Shown: positions 1 to 9,574, counted from the stretch's first letter. The stretch is 52,876 bases of DNA from an uncultured Methylotenera sp. (GCF_946479685.1 NZ_CAMLGS010000016.1:1-52876); one strand, 5' to 3'. Notes: generated by a model not told the origin, from the letters alone. Made by a program: numbers and translations.

Positions 1-1121
1 AGATTTTTCTCACGCTCCAGCACTTGTGCAGACGAGCGCAAAATACCGAGCGGCGTCCTGATTTCATGGCTCATAGCTGCCGCCATTTCACCTGCCACCG
101 CCAGCTTGGCCGCACGCGTCAGATTCTCTTTAGACAAGGTTAAATCATTCATCATTTTGCTAAAGGCACTAGACAAAGCGCGCACCTCTGCCGGCCCGCC
201 AGCTTTGGGTAACGTGGCATTGGAAGTGCGCATAAAACGGTTAGCGTAATCGGTCAGCCGCGCCAACGGCTTGGTAATGCGTGCTGACAATGGCGCCGCA
301 AATGCAGCCGCCAGTAAGCCGGTAATAATCAACAGCAGAATAAACATATAGCCCATGCGATGTACTGGCCCCATCACCACCGAGCGATATTGCGCGATTG
401 AAACGATCCAGTTAAAAATCGGGGCTTCAGCTGCTGGCCGCATAACAGAATCGACTGAAATATCATGCGCTGCCACGATTTTTTTCCAGTGCTGGGTTTC
501 CGAGAGTACGCGCGTTTCACGCTGCGGGTCATCCAGATTAATCAAGGCCGCGCCACTACCCTGGTTGGTCGTGCTTTCTAAAATTCTAGTGACTGCGCTC
601 CAATCAAAAATCACCCATAAAGTACCGACTTTATGCTGGTTTTCATCCAAGATGTCACTAGACATGGGCAGTTGCTGCTGATTAAGCTGATATAAACGCA
701 CAATACGATTAGCAAATGAGATTTGCAGCCATAGCGCGCGGCTAGCATTCGGTTTACCGATATCGCCAGGCTGGCTGGAGGCAACGATTACATTGTGGTT
801 ATTCACAACATACAAAGACCGGTAAACGCCGTTGTAGCTTACTTTGAGCTCATTGAGAAAGTTAGATAAGCGCTTGTCAAAATCGCCGATGACCACTTGG
901 TCCATCACTTCCAAATGGCTCCAGGAAGCAATATTCTGCAAGCGCTCGAACATCATGTGGTCTACTTGACGCGATGCTGCATTAGCGCGCGTTTGCATAT
1001 CACGGGCGATTTCTTCGCGCAGCACTGTGCGCGCTTCGTAAAATGTCAGCACTGTCACAATCAGCATAGGCAGCAGGGCTGTCATCAAGAAACCCAACAA
1101 TAGCAATTTCTTGACTGACAT
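1..1121 (-). CDS. Sensor histidine kinase, N-terminal part (3' end outside window)
   Basis: An open frame on the minus strand starts at an ATG at 1119-1121 (MSVKKLLLLGF...) and runs off the left edge after about 373 codons. The protein begins with a membrane segment (about residues 5-27). A roughly 230-residue extracytoplasmic sensor region resembling a double-Cache/PDC domain follows, then a second membrane segment, a HAMP-like linker (SARITKPLARLTDYANRFM) and the dimerisation/phosphoacceptor H-box MSHEIRTPL with His about 352. The ATPase domain lies beyond the window. It would autophosphorylate in response to a periplasmic ligand. It diverges from the porin/phosphate-binding-like pair at 1320-2806, which may belong to the same sensory system (inference). 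The family is secure; the ligand is unknown. Confidence 0.85.
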   Translation of the reverse strand, partial: MSVKKLLLLGFLMTALLPMLIVTVLTFYEARTVLREEIARDMQTRANAASRQVDHMMFERLQNIASWSHLEVMDQVVIGDFDKRLSNFLNELKVSYNGVYRSLYVVNNHNVIVASSQPGDIGKPNASRALWLQISFANRIVRLYQLNQQQLPMSSDILDENQHKVGTLWVIFDWSAVTRILESTTNQGSGAALINLDDPQRETRVLSETQHWKKIVAAHDISVDSVMRPAAEAPIFNWIVSIAQYRSVVMGPVHRMGYMFILLLIITGLLAAAFAAPLSARITKPLARLTDYANRFMRTSNATLPKAGGPAEVRALSSAFSKMMNDLTLSKENLTRAAKLAVAGEMAAAMSHEIRTPLGILRSSAQVLEREKN

Positions 1122-1164
1122 TGATTTTACAAATGATAGATTCAAAGTAGTAGCCTGTGCTTAT

Positions 1165-1209
1165 GCGCCTATGGTTAATGCATCGATGATTAATGCACCT
1201 ACGGTTAAT
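1165..1209. repeat. Three imperfect tandem copies of a 15-bp unit
   Basis: Copies lie at 1165-1179 (gcgcctatggttaat), 1180-1194 (gcatcgatgattaat) and 1195-1209 (gcacctacggttaat). They sit in the divergent spacer between the histidine kinase and the porin-like gene. The same style of short tandem duplication recurs in several other spacers of this window with unrelated units. Confidence 0.85.
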
Positions 1210-1319
1210 TGCGGTATTACTTGCCGGCCCCGCCGCAATGCTTTGCCGCGGTTATCGCATATAATTCGCTTATGCATTTAATTTCAAAAATTATCGATGT
1301 TTTAGCGCCTGGAGCACCC

Positions 1320-2330
1320 ATGCAGCGCATCAATAAATTCTGTATCGGCAGTGTAGCCCTGCTATTGCTGCTGTGCAAGGCTGCCTATGCCGAAGCACCT
1401 GCCGCCCCAGCCCCTGGCGTACTGGATGGCTTTAGATTAGGCGGCTATGGCAGCGCCGGCATTGCAATACCGCGCACCGCAGAAACCACCGCCGCCATTA
1501 ATGAAATCAGCCTGATTTTGACTTGGGAGAACGAAAGCCGCTTTAAGTTTTTTAGTGAGTTAGAGTTAGAAAACCCACTTACCTGGGATGACGACAACAA
1601 ATTCAATACCAAGCAAAGCTATATAGATATAGAGCGCGTTTACCTGGATTACAACTTATCAGACAACATCAGCCTGCGCGGCGGACGTTTTCTCACCCCA
1701 ACCGGCCGCTGGAACCAGCTACATGCTTCACCGCTGGTATGGACCAGCTCACGCCCCGTGGCAACCAGCAGGCTATTTCCCACTGCGATCAACGGCATCA
1801 TGAGCTTTGGCGCTATACCGCTAAACACCAGCGCGCTGGAGTACTCCGTCTATATAGAAACGCTGAAAGACCAAGACGAAAGCCATGACGAACTAAATTT
1901 CAAGAACACCAAAGGTGCGCGTATTGCGTTTGGCCAGCAAGCGAATATAGGCGTTAACCTAATGTCGTTTGAAGAGAAAAATGCAGTAAATGCGCGTTAC
2001 CACATGCTGGGGCTAGACTTCCTTACCCACTACCGCGACATTGAAATTTTAGGTGAGGCGTTTCAGCGCTGGGATACACACAGCAACCGCAGCGGCTATG
2101 GCGCTTATCTGCAAACCGCTATCCCTCTTCCCATCGCCAGCAACTGGTATGGCATTACACGTATTGAAACCTTTCAGCGCCCAGACGAGGGACATCAGCA
2201 ACGCTGGTTAATAGGCGCGACCTGGCGCATCCTGCCAACCCGGTTGCTCAAGCTGGAAGTCACCGGCGGCAGCGCCGACCAGCCTGAATCGCCACGCGGC
2301 TTTTTAGCTTCATTTGCGGTGCTGTTCTAA
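1320..2330 (+). CDS. Outer-membrane beta-barrel porin-like protein
   Basis: The start is placed at the ATG at 1320 (MQRINKFCIG) because a GGAG lies just upstream and a clean signal peptide ending in AYA follows; this gives 336 residues. The mature part has alternating hydrophobic/polar strands rich in aromatic residues. It ends in Phe (FLASFAVLF), the usual C-terminal signature of outer-membrane barrels. It looks like a porin for a small solute or anion, but the substrate cannot be read from the sequence. Its stop overlaps the start of the next gene (TAATG), so the two are translationally coupled. The partner is a phosphate-binding-like periplasmic protein, which suggests anion uptake or sensing together with the divergent kinase. 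Confidence 0.7.
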   Translation: MQRINKFCIGSVALLLLLCKAAYAEAPAAPAPGVLDGFRLGGYGSAGIAIPRTAETTAAINEISLILTWENESRFKFFSELELENPLTWDDDNKFNTKQSYIDIERVYLDYNLSDNISLRGGRFLTPTGRWNQLHASPLVWTSSRPVATSRLFPTAINGIMSFGAIPLNTSALEYSVYIETLKDQDESHDELNFKNTKGARIAFGQQANIGVNLMSFEEKNAVNARYHMLGLDFLTHYRDIEILGEAFQRWDTHSNRSGYGAYLQTAIPLPIASNWYGITRIETFQRPDEGHQQRWLIGATWRILPTRLLKLEVTGGSADQPESPRGFLASFAVLF

Positions 2331-2806
2331 TGCGCCTACTGATTGCTATTTTGCTAGTCACCGGCAGCCTGTGCCTGCCTGTGGCCTTTGCCGCAGATAA
2401 AACCGTGATTGCGGTAATCGTCGCCAACGACAACCCCAACAAGACTATGGCGGTGGGCGAGCTTAAACTAATTTACTGGCGCAAAAAAACTTACTGGGCG
2501 CATGGCCTGCGCATACACCCGATTAACCTGCCGCCGGACAACCCGCTGCGGCTGCAATTCTCCACCAGCATCTTAGGCAGCTTGCCCAACACTCAAACCG
2601 ATTACTGGAACGGCCTCTACTTCCACGGCGTATCACCGCCCCATGTCTTGTATTCTGACGAAGCAGCGATTCGTTACGTGCAGGAAACAGCAGGCGGCAT
2701 TGCTTATGTAGATGCCTGCAAACTAGATAACCGCGTGAAAGCCGTGCTGTGGATACTACCCAACGGCGACACCAGTACCGATGCATCCGCAGTTAAATGC
2801 AATTAA
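2330..2806 (+). CDS. Small PstS-like (phosphate ABC transporter substrate-binding-like) periplasmic protein
   Basis: The protein has 158 residues with a signal peptide (MRLLIAILLVTGSLCLPVAFA). The body carries hallmarks of the short PBP-like family: a GELKLIYWRKKTYWAHGLRI stretch, an LPPDNPLRLQFSTSILG stretch, a YW pair, PPHVLYSDEAAIRYV and GGIAYVD. These proteins are about half the length of true PstS and usually sit beside porins or sensor kinases rather than ABC permeases, as here. The ATG shares its A with the TAA of the porin-like gene. A likely role is ligand presentation to the divergent histidine kinase or binding of an oxyanion; this is inferred from context only. Confidence 0.75.
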   Translation: MRLLIAILLVTGSLCLPVAFAADKTVIAVIVANDNPNKTMAVGELKLIYWRKKTYWAHGLRIHPINLPPDNPLRLQFSTSILGSLPNTQTDYWNGLYFHGVSPPHVLYSDEAAIRYVQETAGGIAYVDACKLDNRVKAVLWILPNGDTSTDASAVKCN

Positions 2807-2839
2807 GGTTAAGTGTAATTAAAGTTAAGCGCAATTAAG
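2792..2839. repeat. Three imperfect tandem copies of a 16-bp unit across a stop codon
   Basis: Copies are 2792-2807 (gttaaatgcaattaag), 2808-2823 (gttaagtgtaattaaa) and 2824-2839 (gttaagcgcaattaag). The first copy contains the last codons and the TAA stop of the PstS-like gene, so the array appears to have grown outward from the gene end. Confidence 0.9.
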
Positions 2840-3310
2840 TCGCCTTTGTTTTTCTAGCCGCTCCAGCAGCATTAATACGTGCGCTGAACTCCTGCCAAAA
2901 ATACACCCCGAAACAGCACCAAACCATCAGCCCCATGTCAAAACGCTGTAAGGCTACAGCACGCCAGCTGTGAGTAACTTGTTGTTAAGGCAGGGCTTAT
3001 CAAACTTACGCACCATGTGTGCAATATTTACATGATGCTAATTTATCAGCCTCAAAGCTGCATACCATTTTTGCGTGCAACTTGCCGCATTGACTAGCCT
3101 AACCAATGCGCCATATGCAGCCAGCTAGGTGAAATAGCTACTTATAAAAATTAATAAGTCATTGATTATTAGATAGGTATTGACCAATCAATCAACACAG
3201 CGCCTGCAAAAACACCTTATCACGCTAATGTTAGGTACGTTCCTTGCGAGCTATTACTAACGAGATAGAACCATGAAGTGAACTGTGATTAATTGAAGGT
3301 GAACGACAAC
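2840..3310. other. Noncoding spacer before the T-hemolysin operon
   Basis: About 470 bases contain no convincing gene. There is a Met-Lys-stop triplet set at 3273-3281 and a ribosome-binding AAGGTG at 3296-3301 that decides the downstream start. The operon promoter should lie here, but no confident -35/-10 pair stands out. Confidence 0.5.
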
Positions 3311-3985
3311 ATGTTAAGCCTAACTTTGAATGCTAACCCGCTATTTTTCGATACTGAAGTTTTTAATGCTGGAATTTTTAATGCCGAAGCCGCGTATAAA
3401 GCCCGCCCTTTCGCTGCGGCTAAGCGCCACTTGGCTAGTAATATTACTGCGGCCAGAGTTGAGCTAGATGCGCCTGACCGCAGGGAAGTTGAGCAGTTTA
3501 TCCATGACGTGTTTGCACACATCTATGGTGCCAATGTGCAGCACTTTATGCCGCATCTGGTTAGCCTGCGTGGAGAAAATAACCAATTAGTCGCCGCATT
3601 CGGCATGCGCAAGGCCGATGCCGAGCCTTTGTTCTTAGAGCGCTATTTAGATGCGCCGATTGAAACCGTACTGTCTGACCACTTTAACCGCGCAATTACG
3701 CGCCAGCAAATTACCGAGATTGGCAATTTAGCGGTATCTAACCCACGCAATGCCGGCGTGTTAATCGCACATGTGATTCAACATAGCCTGGATAACAACG
3801 TTGAATGGTGCGTAGCCACTGCCCACCACAGCCTGCAGAATGGGCTGATTAAAGGCGGGCGTGATGTTTATGCACTGCAAAATGCCGATAAATCACGCCT
3901 CACACCGGCCGAGCAGGCCACTTGGGGACGCTATTACGATCATTCACCACAAGTGGTCGCAGTAAGAGGGATAGCCCAGCTATAA
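3311..3985 (+). CDS. Thermostable hemolysin family protein (LuxI/GNAT-like fold)
   Basis: The start is set at ATG 3311, about nine bases after AAGGTG, giving 224 residues. The body matches what I recall of the T_hemolysin family (named after delta-VPH of Vibrio): FIHDVFAHIYGANVQHFMPHLVSLRG (about 63-88), AAFGMRKADAEPLFLERYLDAPIE (95-118), ITEIGNLAVSNP (134-145), and a C-terminal WGRYYDHSPQVVAV. The segment around FLERYLD recalls acyl-homoserine-lactone synthases, and the family is generally thought of as an acyltransferase-like fold rather than a proven toxin. No signal peptide is visible. It is the first gene of a four-gene operon, only 5 bases before the ligase. Its likely job is acyl transfer in a small-molecule pathway (inference); hemolysis is not supported. 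Confidence 0.8.
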   Translation: MLSLTLNANPLFFDTEVFNAGIFNAEAAYKARPFAAAKRHLASNITAARVELDAPDRREVEQFIHDVFAHIYGANVQHFMPHLVSLRGENNQLVAAFGMRKADAEPLFLERYLDAPIETVLSDHFNRAITRQQITEIGNLAVSNPRNAGVLIAHVIQHSLDNNVEWCVATAHHSLQNGLIKGGRDVYALQNADKSRLTPAEQATWGRYYDHSPQVVAVRGIAQL

Positions 3986-3990
3986 ACGGT

Positions 3991-5475
3991 ATGCCAGCAG
4001 ATAAAATTAATGCCGCCATCGCAGTTCATAATAGTGATAACACTGCACTGCGCGGCATAGATTGCCAGCTGACCTATGCTGAACTGCAAGCGGCAATTCA
4101 AGCCCAGCAGCACAGATGGGGTGAGCTAAACCAGCACTCCACTATTGCATTAGCGTTAGATAACCACCCGGCTTGGGTGGTGCTGGATTTAGCCGCGTTA
4201 GCGAGCAATCTCCCGCTGATTCCACTGCCTTTGTTTTTTACCAGTACTCAATGGCTGCATGCTATCGCCGATGCTGGCGCGGATATTGTTGTCACCGATC
4301 AGCCGGAGCTATTTGCACCCTTGCTAAAAGACAACATTGCCAGCCAAGCACAGTGGCTCGTGGCTGGCAAAATGCTTACGCAATTTGTATTGCGGCTGCC
4401 AAGCAAGGCTGCGTTACCTGCGAGTACAGCCAAAATCACCTATACCTCAGGCTCCACCGGCACCCCTAAGGGCGTGTGCCTCAGTGCAGATAATATGATT
4501 AATGTGGCAACTTCTATTGCCGATGCTACAAAATTAACAGCGAGCGATGTTCATTTAAATGTGTTGCCACTAGCCACCTTATTGGAGAATGTAGCAGGTA
4601 TTTACGCGCCTTTGCTTGCCGGTGCCTGCTGTGTATTACTACCTGGCAGCGAGCTTGGCCTCACCCGTGCCAGCGGTCTGAATATGCAAAAACTGCTGCA
4701 AGCACTGTCGCACAATCAGGCATCCACCGCGATTTTTACTCCTGAACTACTGAATGCCTTAGTGCATCAAATAGAAGCAGGCGCCAAACCGCCCAGCGCC
4801 TTGCGCTTTTTAGCGGTAGGCGGTGCTTCGGTATCACCGTCGTTGCTTAAGCGCGCTCAGCAAGCCGCTATCCCGGTGTTTGAGGGCTATGGGCTGTCTG
4901 AATGTGCATCGGTGGTGGCGCTTAATACACCGGCGTTTAATAAGGTTGGCACGGTGGGTAAGGTACTGCCGCATTTAAGCCTGAGCTTTACCGACGAGCA
5001 TGAGCTTGTAGTCAACGGCAATGCTTACTTGGGCTATGTAGGGCAAGCCGCCGCACAATCGGCGCAGGTATACACTGGCGACATAGGTCATCTGGATGCA
5101 GATGGCTATTTAGTGATTTCTGGGCGCAAAAAGAACATATTTATCACCTCATTCGGGCGCAATGTATCGCCAGAATGGGTGGAGCGCGAACTAACCACCG
5201 CACCCGGCATCGCACAAGCCGCTTTATTTGGCGAGGCCAAGCCGTGGAACACCGCGGTTATTGTCGCCAGCAAAAACAGCACCTCGGAGCAGATTAAAGA
5301 CACGATACAAAACATTAATAATCGGCTACCAGACTACGCCAGAGTGACGCAGTGGCTCCATGCAGATGAGCCATTTACACTCCACAACCAGCAGCTTACC
5401 GCCAACGGCAGAAACCGCAGAGACATAATCTGGCAGCATTACCAGCAAAAAATTGATGCGCTTTATGAAAGATAA
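3991..5475 (+). CDS. AMP-forming acyl/aryl ligase (ANL superfamily) of the T-hemolysin cluster
   Basis: The start is ATG 3991 (MPADKINAAI), five bases after the previous stop, giving 494 residues. ANL motifs are clear: YTSGSTGTPKGV at about 151-162 (phosphate loop), GYGLSECASVV (A5), YTGDIGHLDADGYLVISGRKKNIFI (A7-A8 hinge). Such enzymes adenylate a carboxylic acid and pass it to CoA, a carrier protein or an amine. The usual catalytic lysine of the C-terminal A10 motif (NGK) is replaced by arginine: LTANGRNRRD, Arg about 474. That should weaken or alter adenylation unless the family compensates. It overlaps the next gene by TAATG. It probably supplies the activated substrate for the operon's product; the acid is unknown. 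Confidence 0.88.
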   Translation: MPADKINAAIAVHNSDNTALRGIDCQLTYAELQAAIQAQQHRWGELNQHSTIALALDNHPAWVVLDLAALASNLPLIPLPLFFTSTQWLHAIADAGADIVVTDQPELFAPLLKDNIASQAQWLVAGKMLTQFVLRLPSKAALPASTAKITYTSGSTGTPKGVCLSADNMINVATSIADATKLTASDVHLNVLPLATLLENVAGIYAPLLAGACCVLLPGSELGLTRASGLNMQKLLQALSHNQASTAIFTPELLNALVHQIEAGAKPPSALRFLAVGGASVSPSLLKRAQQAAIPVFEGYGLSECASVVALNTPAFNKVGTVGKVLPHLSLSFTDEHELVVNGNAYLGYVGQAAAQSAQVYTGDIGHLDADGYLVISGRKKNIFITSFGRNVSPEWVERELTTAPGIAQAALFGEAKPWNTAVIVASKNSTSEQIKDTIQNINNRLPDYARVTQWLHADEPFTLHNQQLTANGRNRRDIIWQHYQQKIDALYER

Positions 5476-6158
5476 TGCATATGCACTTTTACCAACGACT
5501 ACTCCAAGCTACCGAAAAAGAGCGCAATGAACTACTCAGCCTGCCGCTGATTACGCTAGGCGCTACCGGCAGAATTTCACGCGAAACCTATGTAGGCTTT
5601 TTGACCCAGGCCTATCACCACGTGAAGCACACCACGCCGCTGCTCATGGCATGCGGCGGCCGCCTGCCCGCGCACTATGAATGGCTGCGTACCGCCATCG
5701 GTGAATATATTGAAGAAGAAATGGGGCATCAAGAATGGGTGCTGAATGACATTGAAGCATGCGGCGGCGATAAAGAAGCGGTACGCCACAGCACCACAGC
5801 TGCCCACAGCGCCAGCTTCGCTACCGAAGTCATGGTGGCCTATGCCTACGATATGATCCACCGCGTCAACCCGGTTGGTTTTTTTGGCATGGTACTGGTG
5901 TTAGAAGGCACCAGCACTGCGGTTGCCACACACGCAGGTGAAGCACTGATGCAATCACTCAATCTGCCGAAAAAAGCTTTTAGCTACCTGCTCTCGCATG
6001 GTTCGCTTGATATTAGCCACGTGACCTTTTACGAGAGCTTGATGAACCAAATCACCAATCCTGAAGACCAAGCCATGCTGATTCACAGCGCTAAAATATT
6101 TTATAGGTTATATGGCAATATCTTCCGTACAATAGAAGCCGAATACATGCAAAATTGA
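5475..6158 (+). CDS. Haem-oxygenase-like dimetal oxidase (TenA/PqqC-like, iron-containing redox enzyme family)
   Basis: The start ATG 5475 shares a base with the ligase stop; a second ATG at 5481 is an alternative. The protein has 227 all-helical residues. Likely metal ligands are present at the positions expected for dimetal members: EEEMGH (Glu about 81-82, His 85), LEG (Glu 144) with His 153, and DISH (Asp 179, His 182). Proteins with this fold include TenA, PqqC and non-haem di-iron oxidases such as UndA. The full acidic/His set argues for the oxidase branch over thiaminase. In this operon it would oxidise or cleave the ligated substrate (inference). A role in PQQ synthesis is unlikely because no pqqB, D or E is adjacent. 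Confidence 0.8.
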   Translation: MHMHFYQRLLQATEKERNELLSLPLITLGATGRISRETYVGFLTQAYHHVKHTTPLLMACGGRLPAHYEWLRTAIGEYIEEEMGHQEWVLNDIEACGGDKEAVRHSTTAAHSASFATEVMVAYAYDMIHRVNPVGFFGMVLVLEGTSTAVATHAGEALMQSLNLPKKAFSYLLSHGSLDISHVTFYESLMNQITNPEDQAMLIHSAKIFYRLYGNIFRTIEAEYMQN

Positions 6159-6184
6159 ATAGGGTTACATTAAATAGGGTCACT
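6155..6184. repeat. Two tandem copies of a 15-bp unit across a stop codon
   Basis: Copies are 6155-6169 (ttgaatagggttaca) and 6170-6184 (ttaaatagggtcact). The TGA stop of the oxidase gene lies inside the first copy. The unit carries AATAGGG, and the second copy supplies the only purine-rich stretch before the next start. Confidence 0.8.
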
Positions 6185-6186
6185 AT

Positions 6187-6987
6187 ATGCAACTAAAAAA
6201 CAAATGCATTCTACTCACTGGCGCCACTGGCGGCATCGGCAAACATCTGGCGCTGATGCTGGCACGCAAAGGCGCCAATATAATTCTGGTCGGGCGTGAT
6301 GGCGGTAAACTCGCTGCCCTCAGCCAACAAATTCAAGATAAAGGCGGCAAAGCCAAAACCATAGCAGCCGACCTTGAAGTAGAAGGCAGCGTGCAACAAG
6401 TCGCTCAACAAGCCCTGCAACTGTTTAATGGTGTAGATATACTCATCAACAACGCAGCGATTCTGGATTTTATTCAATTTGAAGACCAAAGCCCAGAGCG
6501 CATCGCGCAAATGGTGCATACCAATGTCACCGCCCCGCTGCAGCTAACCAATGCGCTGCTACCGCACTTTAAAGCCAGTAACCAAGGCCAGCTGGTGATG
6601 ATAGGCTCGATTCTGGGTTCATTAGGCTTTCCGCACTATGCCACCTACTGTGCCACCAAGTTCGCCATCCACGGCTTTTCACAAGCCTTGCGCCGCGAGC
6701 TGGTAGAAACCAATATCGGCGTGACCTACATTGCCCCGCGCGGCATCAACACGCCGATGAACGACGCAGTAACACTCGCCATGCTGGCAAAAACCGGTGG
6801 CAATATTGATGAGCCGGAAAAAGTAGCTGCCATTATCGTAAAAGCGATAGAACAGGAAAAACAGGAAGTATTTATCGGGCAGCCAGAATCATTCTTTGCT
6901 TGGCTCAATGGCTTGCTGCCAAGCGCGGTTAACATCGGCCTTAAAAAACAAGCAAAACTGGCGCGTGAGTTTGTAACCAAAAAATAA
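6187..6987 (+). CDS. Short-chain dehydrogenase/reductase, last gene of the T-hemolysin operon
   Basis: The protein has 266 residues with a classical SDR layout: TGATGGIG dinucleotide-binding loop at 11-18, NNAA, the catalytic serine in GSILGSLG, and the Tyr-Lys pair YCATK at about 154-158. A C-terminal hydrophobic stretch (FFAWLNGLLPSAVNIGL) could touch the membrane or a lipid substrate. It starts 28 bases after the oxidase gene in the same direction and is presumably co-transcribed. It would reduce or oxidise a carbonyl/alcohol in the product made by the upstream enzymes. The substrate is unknown. Confidence 0.85.
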   Translation: MQLKNKCILLTGATGGIGKHLALMLARKGANIILVGRDGGKLAALSQQIQDKGGKAKTIAADLEVEGSVQQVAQQALQLFNGVDILINNAAILDFIQFEDQSPERIAQMVHTNVTAPLQLTNALLPHFKASNQGQLVMIGSILGSLGFPHYATYCATKFAIHGFSQALRRELVETNIGVTYIAPRGINTPMNDAVTLAMLAKTGGNIDEPEKVAAIIVKAIEQEKQEVFIGQPESFFAWLNGLLPSAVNIGLKKQAKLAREFVTKK

Positions 6988-7050
6988 TACGGGGTTTGGG
7001 TTGCCAGTAACGGCAACAGATTTTAAAGACAACGGCTTAAGGCTAGTGGC

Positions 7051-7197
7051 TTAAACGTAAAGCACCACGGGAAACACAGTGACTGCCAACACTAAAATCA
7101 CCCACTCCATACCCCAGCGCTCTAAATGACCAGTGAAATGAAAAAAGAGCGCAGTAATCGCCACTAGGTAATAACCAATATAAATAGCTAATGCCAT
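7051..7197 (-). CDS. Small predicted membrane protein (48 residues)
   Basis: On the minus strand, ATG 7195-7197 opens a 48-codon frame beginning MALAIYIGYYLVAITALFF and ending VILVLAVTVFPVVLYV. It has two hydrophobic segments separated by a short loop containing HLERWGMEW. The N-terminal residues are uncharged. The composition is that of a real small membrane protein rather than chance, but the ribosome-binding site is weak and I do not recognise a family. It is convergent to the SDR gene and divergent from the thiC leader. Confidence 0.5.
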   Translation of the reverse strand: MALAIYIGYYLVAITALFFHFTGHLERWGMEWVILVLAVTVFPVVLYV

Positions 7198-7225
7198 AAT
7201 TTCACCAATACCATTTCTAAGTTCG

Positions 7226-7263
7226 AATTAAATACGATACGTCAAATTAAACTCGATACGTAT
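7226..7263. repeat. Two tandem copies of a 19-bp unit
   Basis: Copies are 7226-7244 (aattaaatacgatacgtca) and 7245-7263 (aattaaactcgatacgtat). They lie just upstream of the small minus-strand membrane protein gene. Confidence 0.8.
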
Positions 7264-7426
7264 TACTGCAAGTGTACCAAAAAACGCAGATAGCCACTGC
7301 TTTTTAAACAATTCGCAACAGAAGCCCGCATTATGGCCTCCACCAAAGCTGTTAATAGATACGGCAGCAGCACCATTCAACGCACTTGTACAGTTACGGC
7401 AAGCACACGCCTTACTTTAATCCATA

Positions 7427-7460
7427 AGTTACACCAATCAAAAAGTTACATCAATCAAAC
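7427..7460. repeat. Two tandem copies of a 17-bp unit
   Basis: Copies are 7427-7443 (agttacaccaatcaaaa) and 7444-7460 (agttacatcaatcaaac). They sit immediately upstream of the presumed thiC promoter/leader. Confidence 0.8.
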
Positions 7461-7511
7461 ACTTGACTTAAACACTTGGTTTTATAGCAAATTTAGCGTA
7501 TATTTCGCTAA

Positions 7512-7606
7512 TTGCTAGGGGTCTGTATTTTTAAACAAATGTTTTAACAAATGCAGTGAGATATACCCTTCGAACCTGATGCGGGTCATGCCGCCGTAGG
7601 AAAGCA
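7512..7606 (+). promoter_or_regulatory. TPP (THI-box) riboswitch aptamer
   Basis: The leader of thiC contains the conserved TPP-aptamer elements in order: AGGGGTCTGTA, then GTGAGATATACCCTTCGAACC, TGATGCGGGTCATGCC and GCCGTAGGAAAGCA. The distance to thiC (about 80 bases from aptamer end to start codon) and the gene's function fit control by thiamine pyrophosphate. The internal P3 region is AT-rich and of moderate length. Confidence 0.93.
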
Positions 7607-7669
7607 TCTATCCGCTTTCCTACAAATATACCAGTAAGGGCACGCAGTCTTCCTGCTCCTTACGTTTTT
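7596..7669 (+). terminator. Riboswitch expression platform: switching hairpin and intrinsic terminator
   Basis: The aptamer's 3' part gtaggaaagc (7596-7605) can pair perfectly with gctttcctac (7614-7623), a 10-bp hairpin mutually exclusive with the folded aptamer. Next, gtaagggca (from 7634) pairs with tgctccttac (7654-7663) with a small bulge and is followed by GTTTTT (7664-7669), an intrinsic terminator. It ends just before the thiC ribosome-binding site. Which state favours read-through is inference; TPP binding normally represses. Confidence 0.75.
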
Positions 7670-7674
7670 GCTAG

Positions 7675-9567
<1,893 letters not shown>

Positions 9568-9574
9568 TAACAAT

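Larger units (their letters stand above)
7198..7511. other. Spacer upstream of the thiC riboswitch
   Basis: About 314 bases contain two pairs of short tandem repeats (listed separately) and presumably the thiC promoter. A TTGACT at 7463-7468 could be a -35 box, but no -10 box at a standard distance is convincing. No gene is seen. Confidence 0.5.

Noticed and set aside
2835..2936. 33-residue minus-strand frame (MGLMVWCCFGVYFW...)
   Set aside because: It looks slightly protein-like, but no ribosome-binding site is visible and its end lies in the tandem repeat array; left out as unsupported.
3273..3281. Met-Lys-stop mini-frame before the T-hemolysin gene
   Set aside because: Such minimal frames arise often by chance, and no ribosome-binding site or attenuator structure is seen.
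3140..3310. lux-box-like operator upstream of the LuxI-like gene
   Set aside because: No convincing 20-bp lux-type palindrome was found, and no LuxR gene is in the window.
5475..6158. PqqC or TenA thiaminase assignment for the oxidase-fold gene
   Set aside because: The metal-ligand pattern and operon partners fit a dimetal oxidase better, and neither pqq nor thi genes share its operon.
7333..7518. 61-codon plus-strand frame upstream of thiC
   Set aside because: It covers the tandem repeats and the start of the TPP riboswitch, has no ribosome-binding site and an unremarkable composition; most likely chance.
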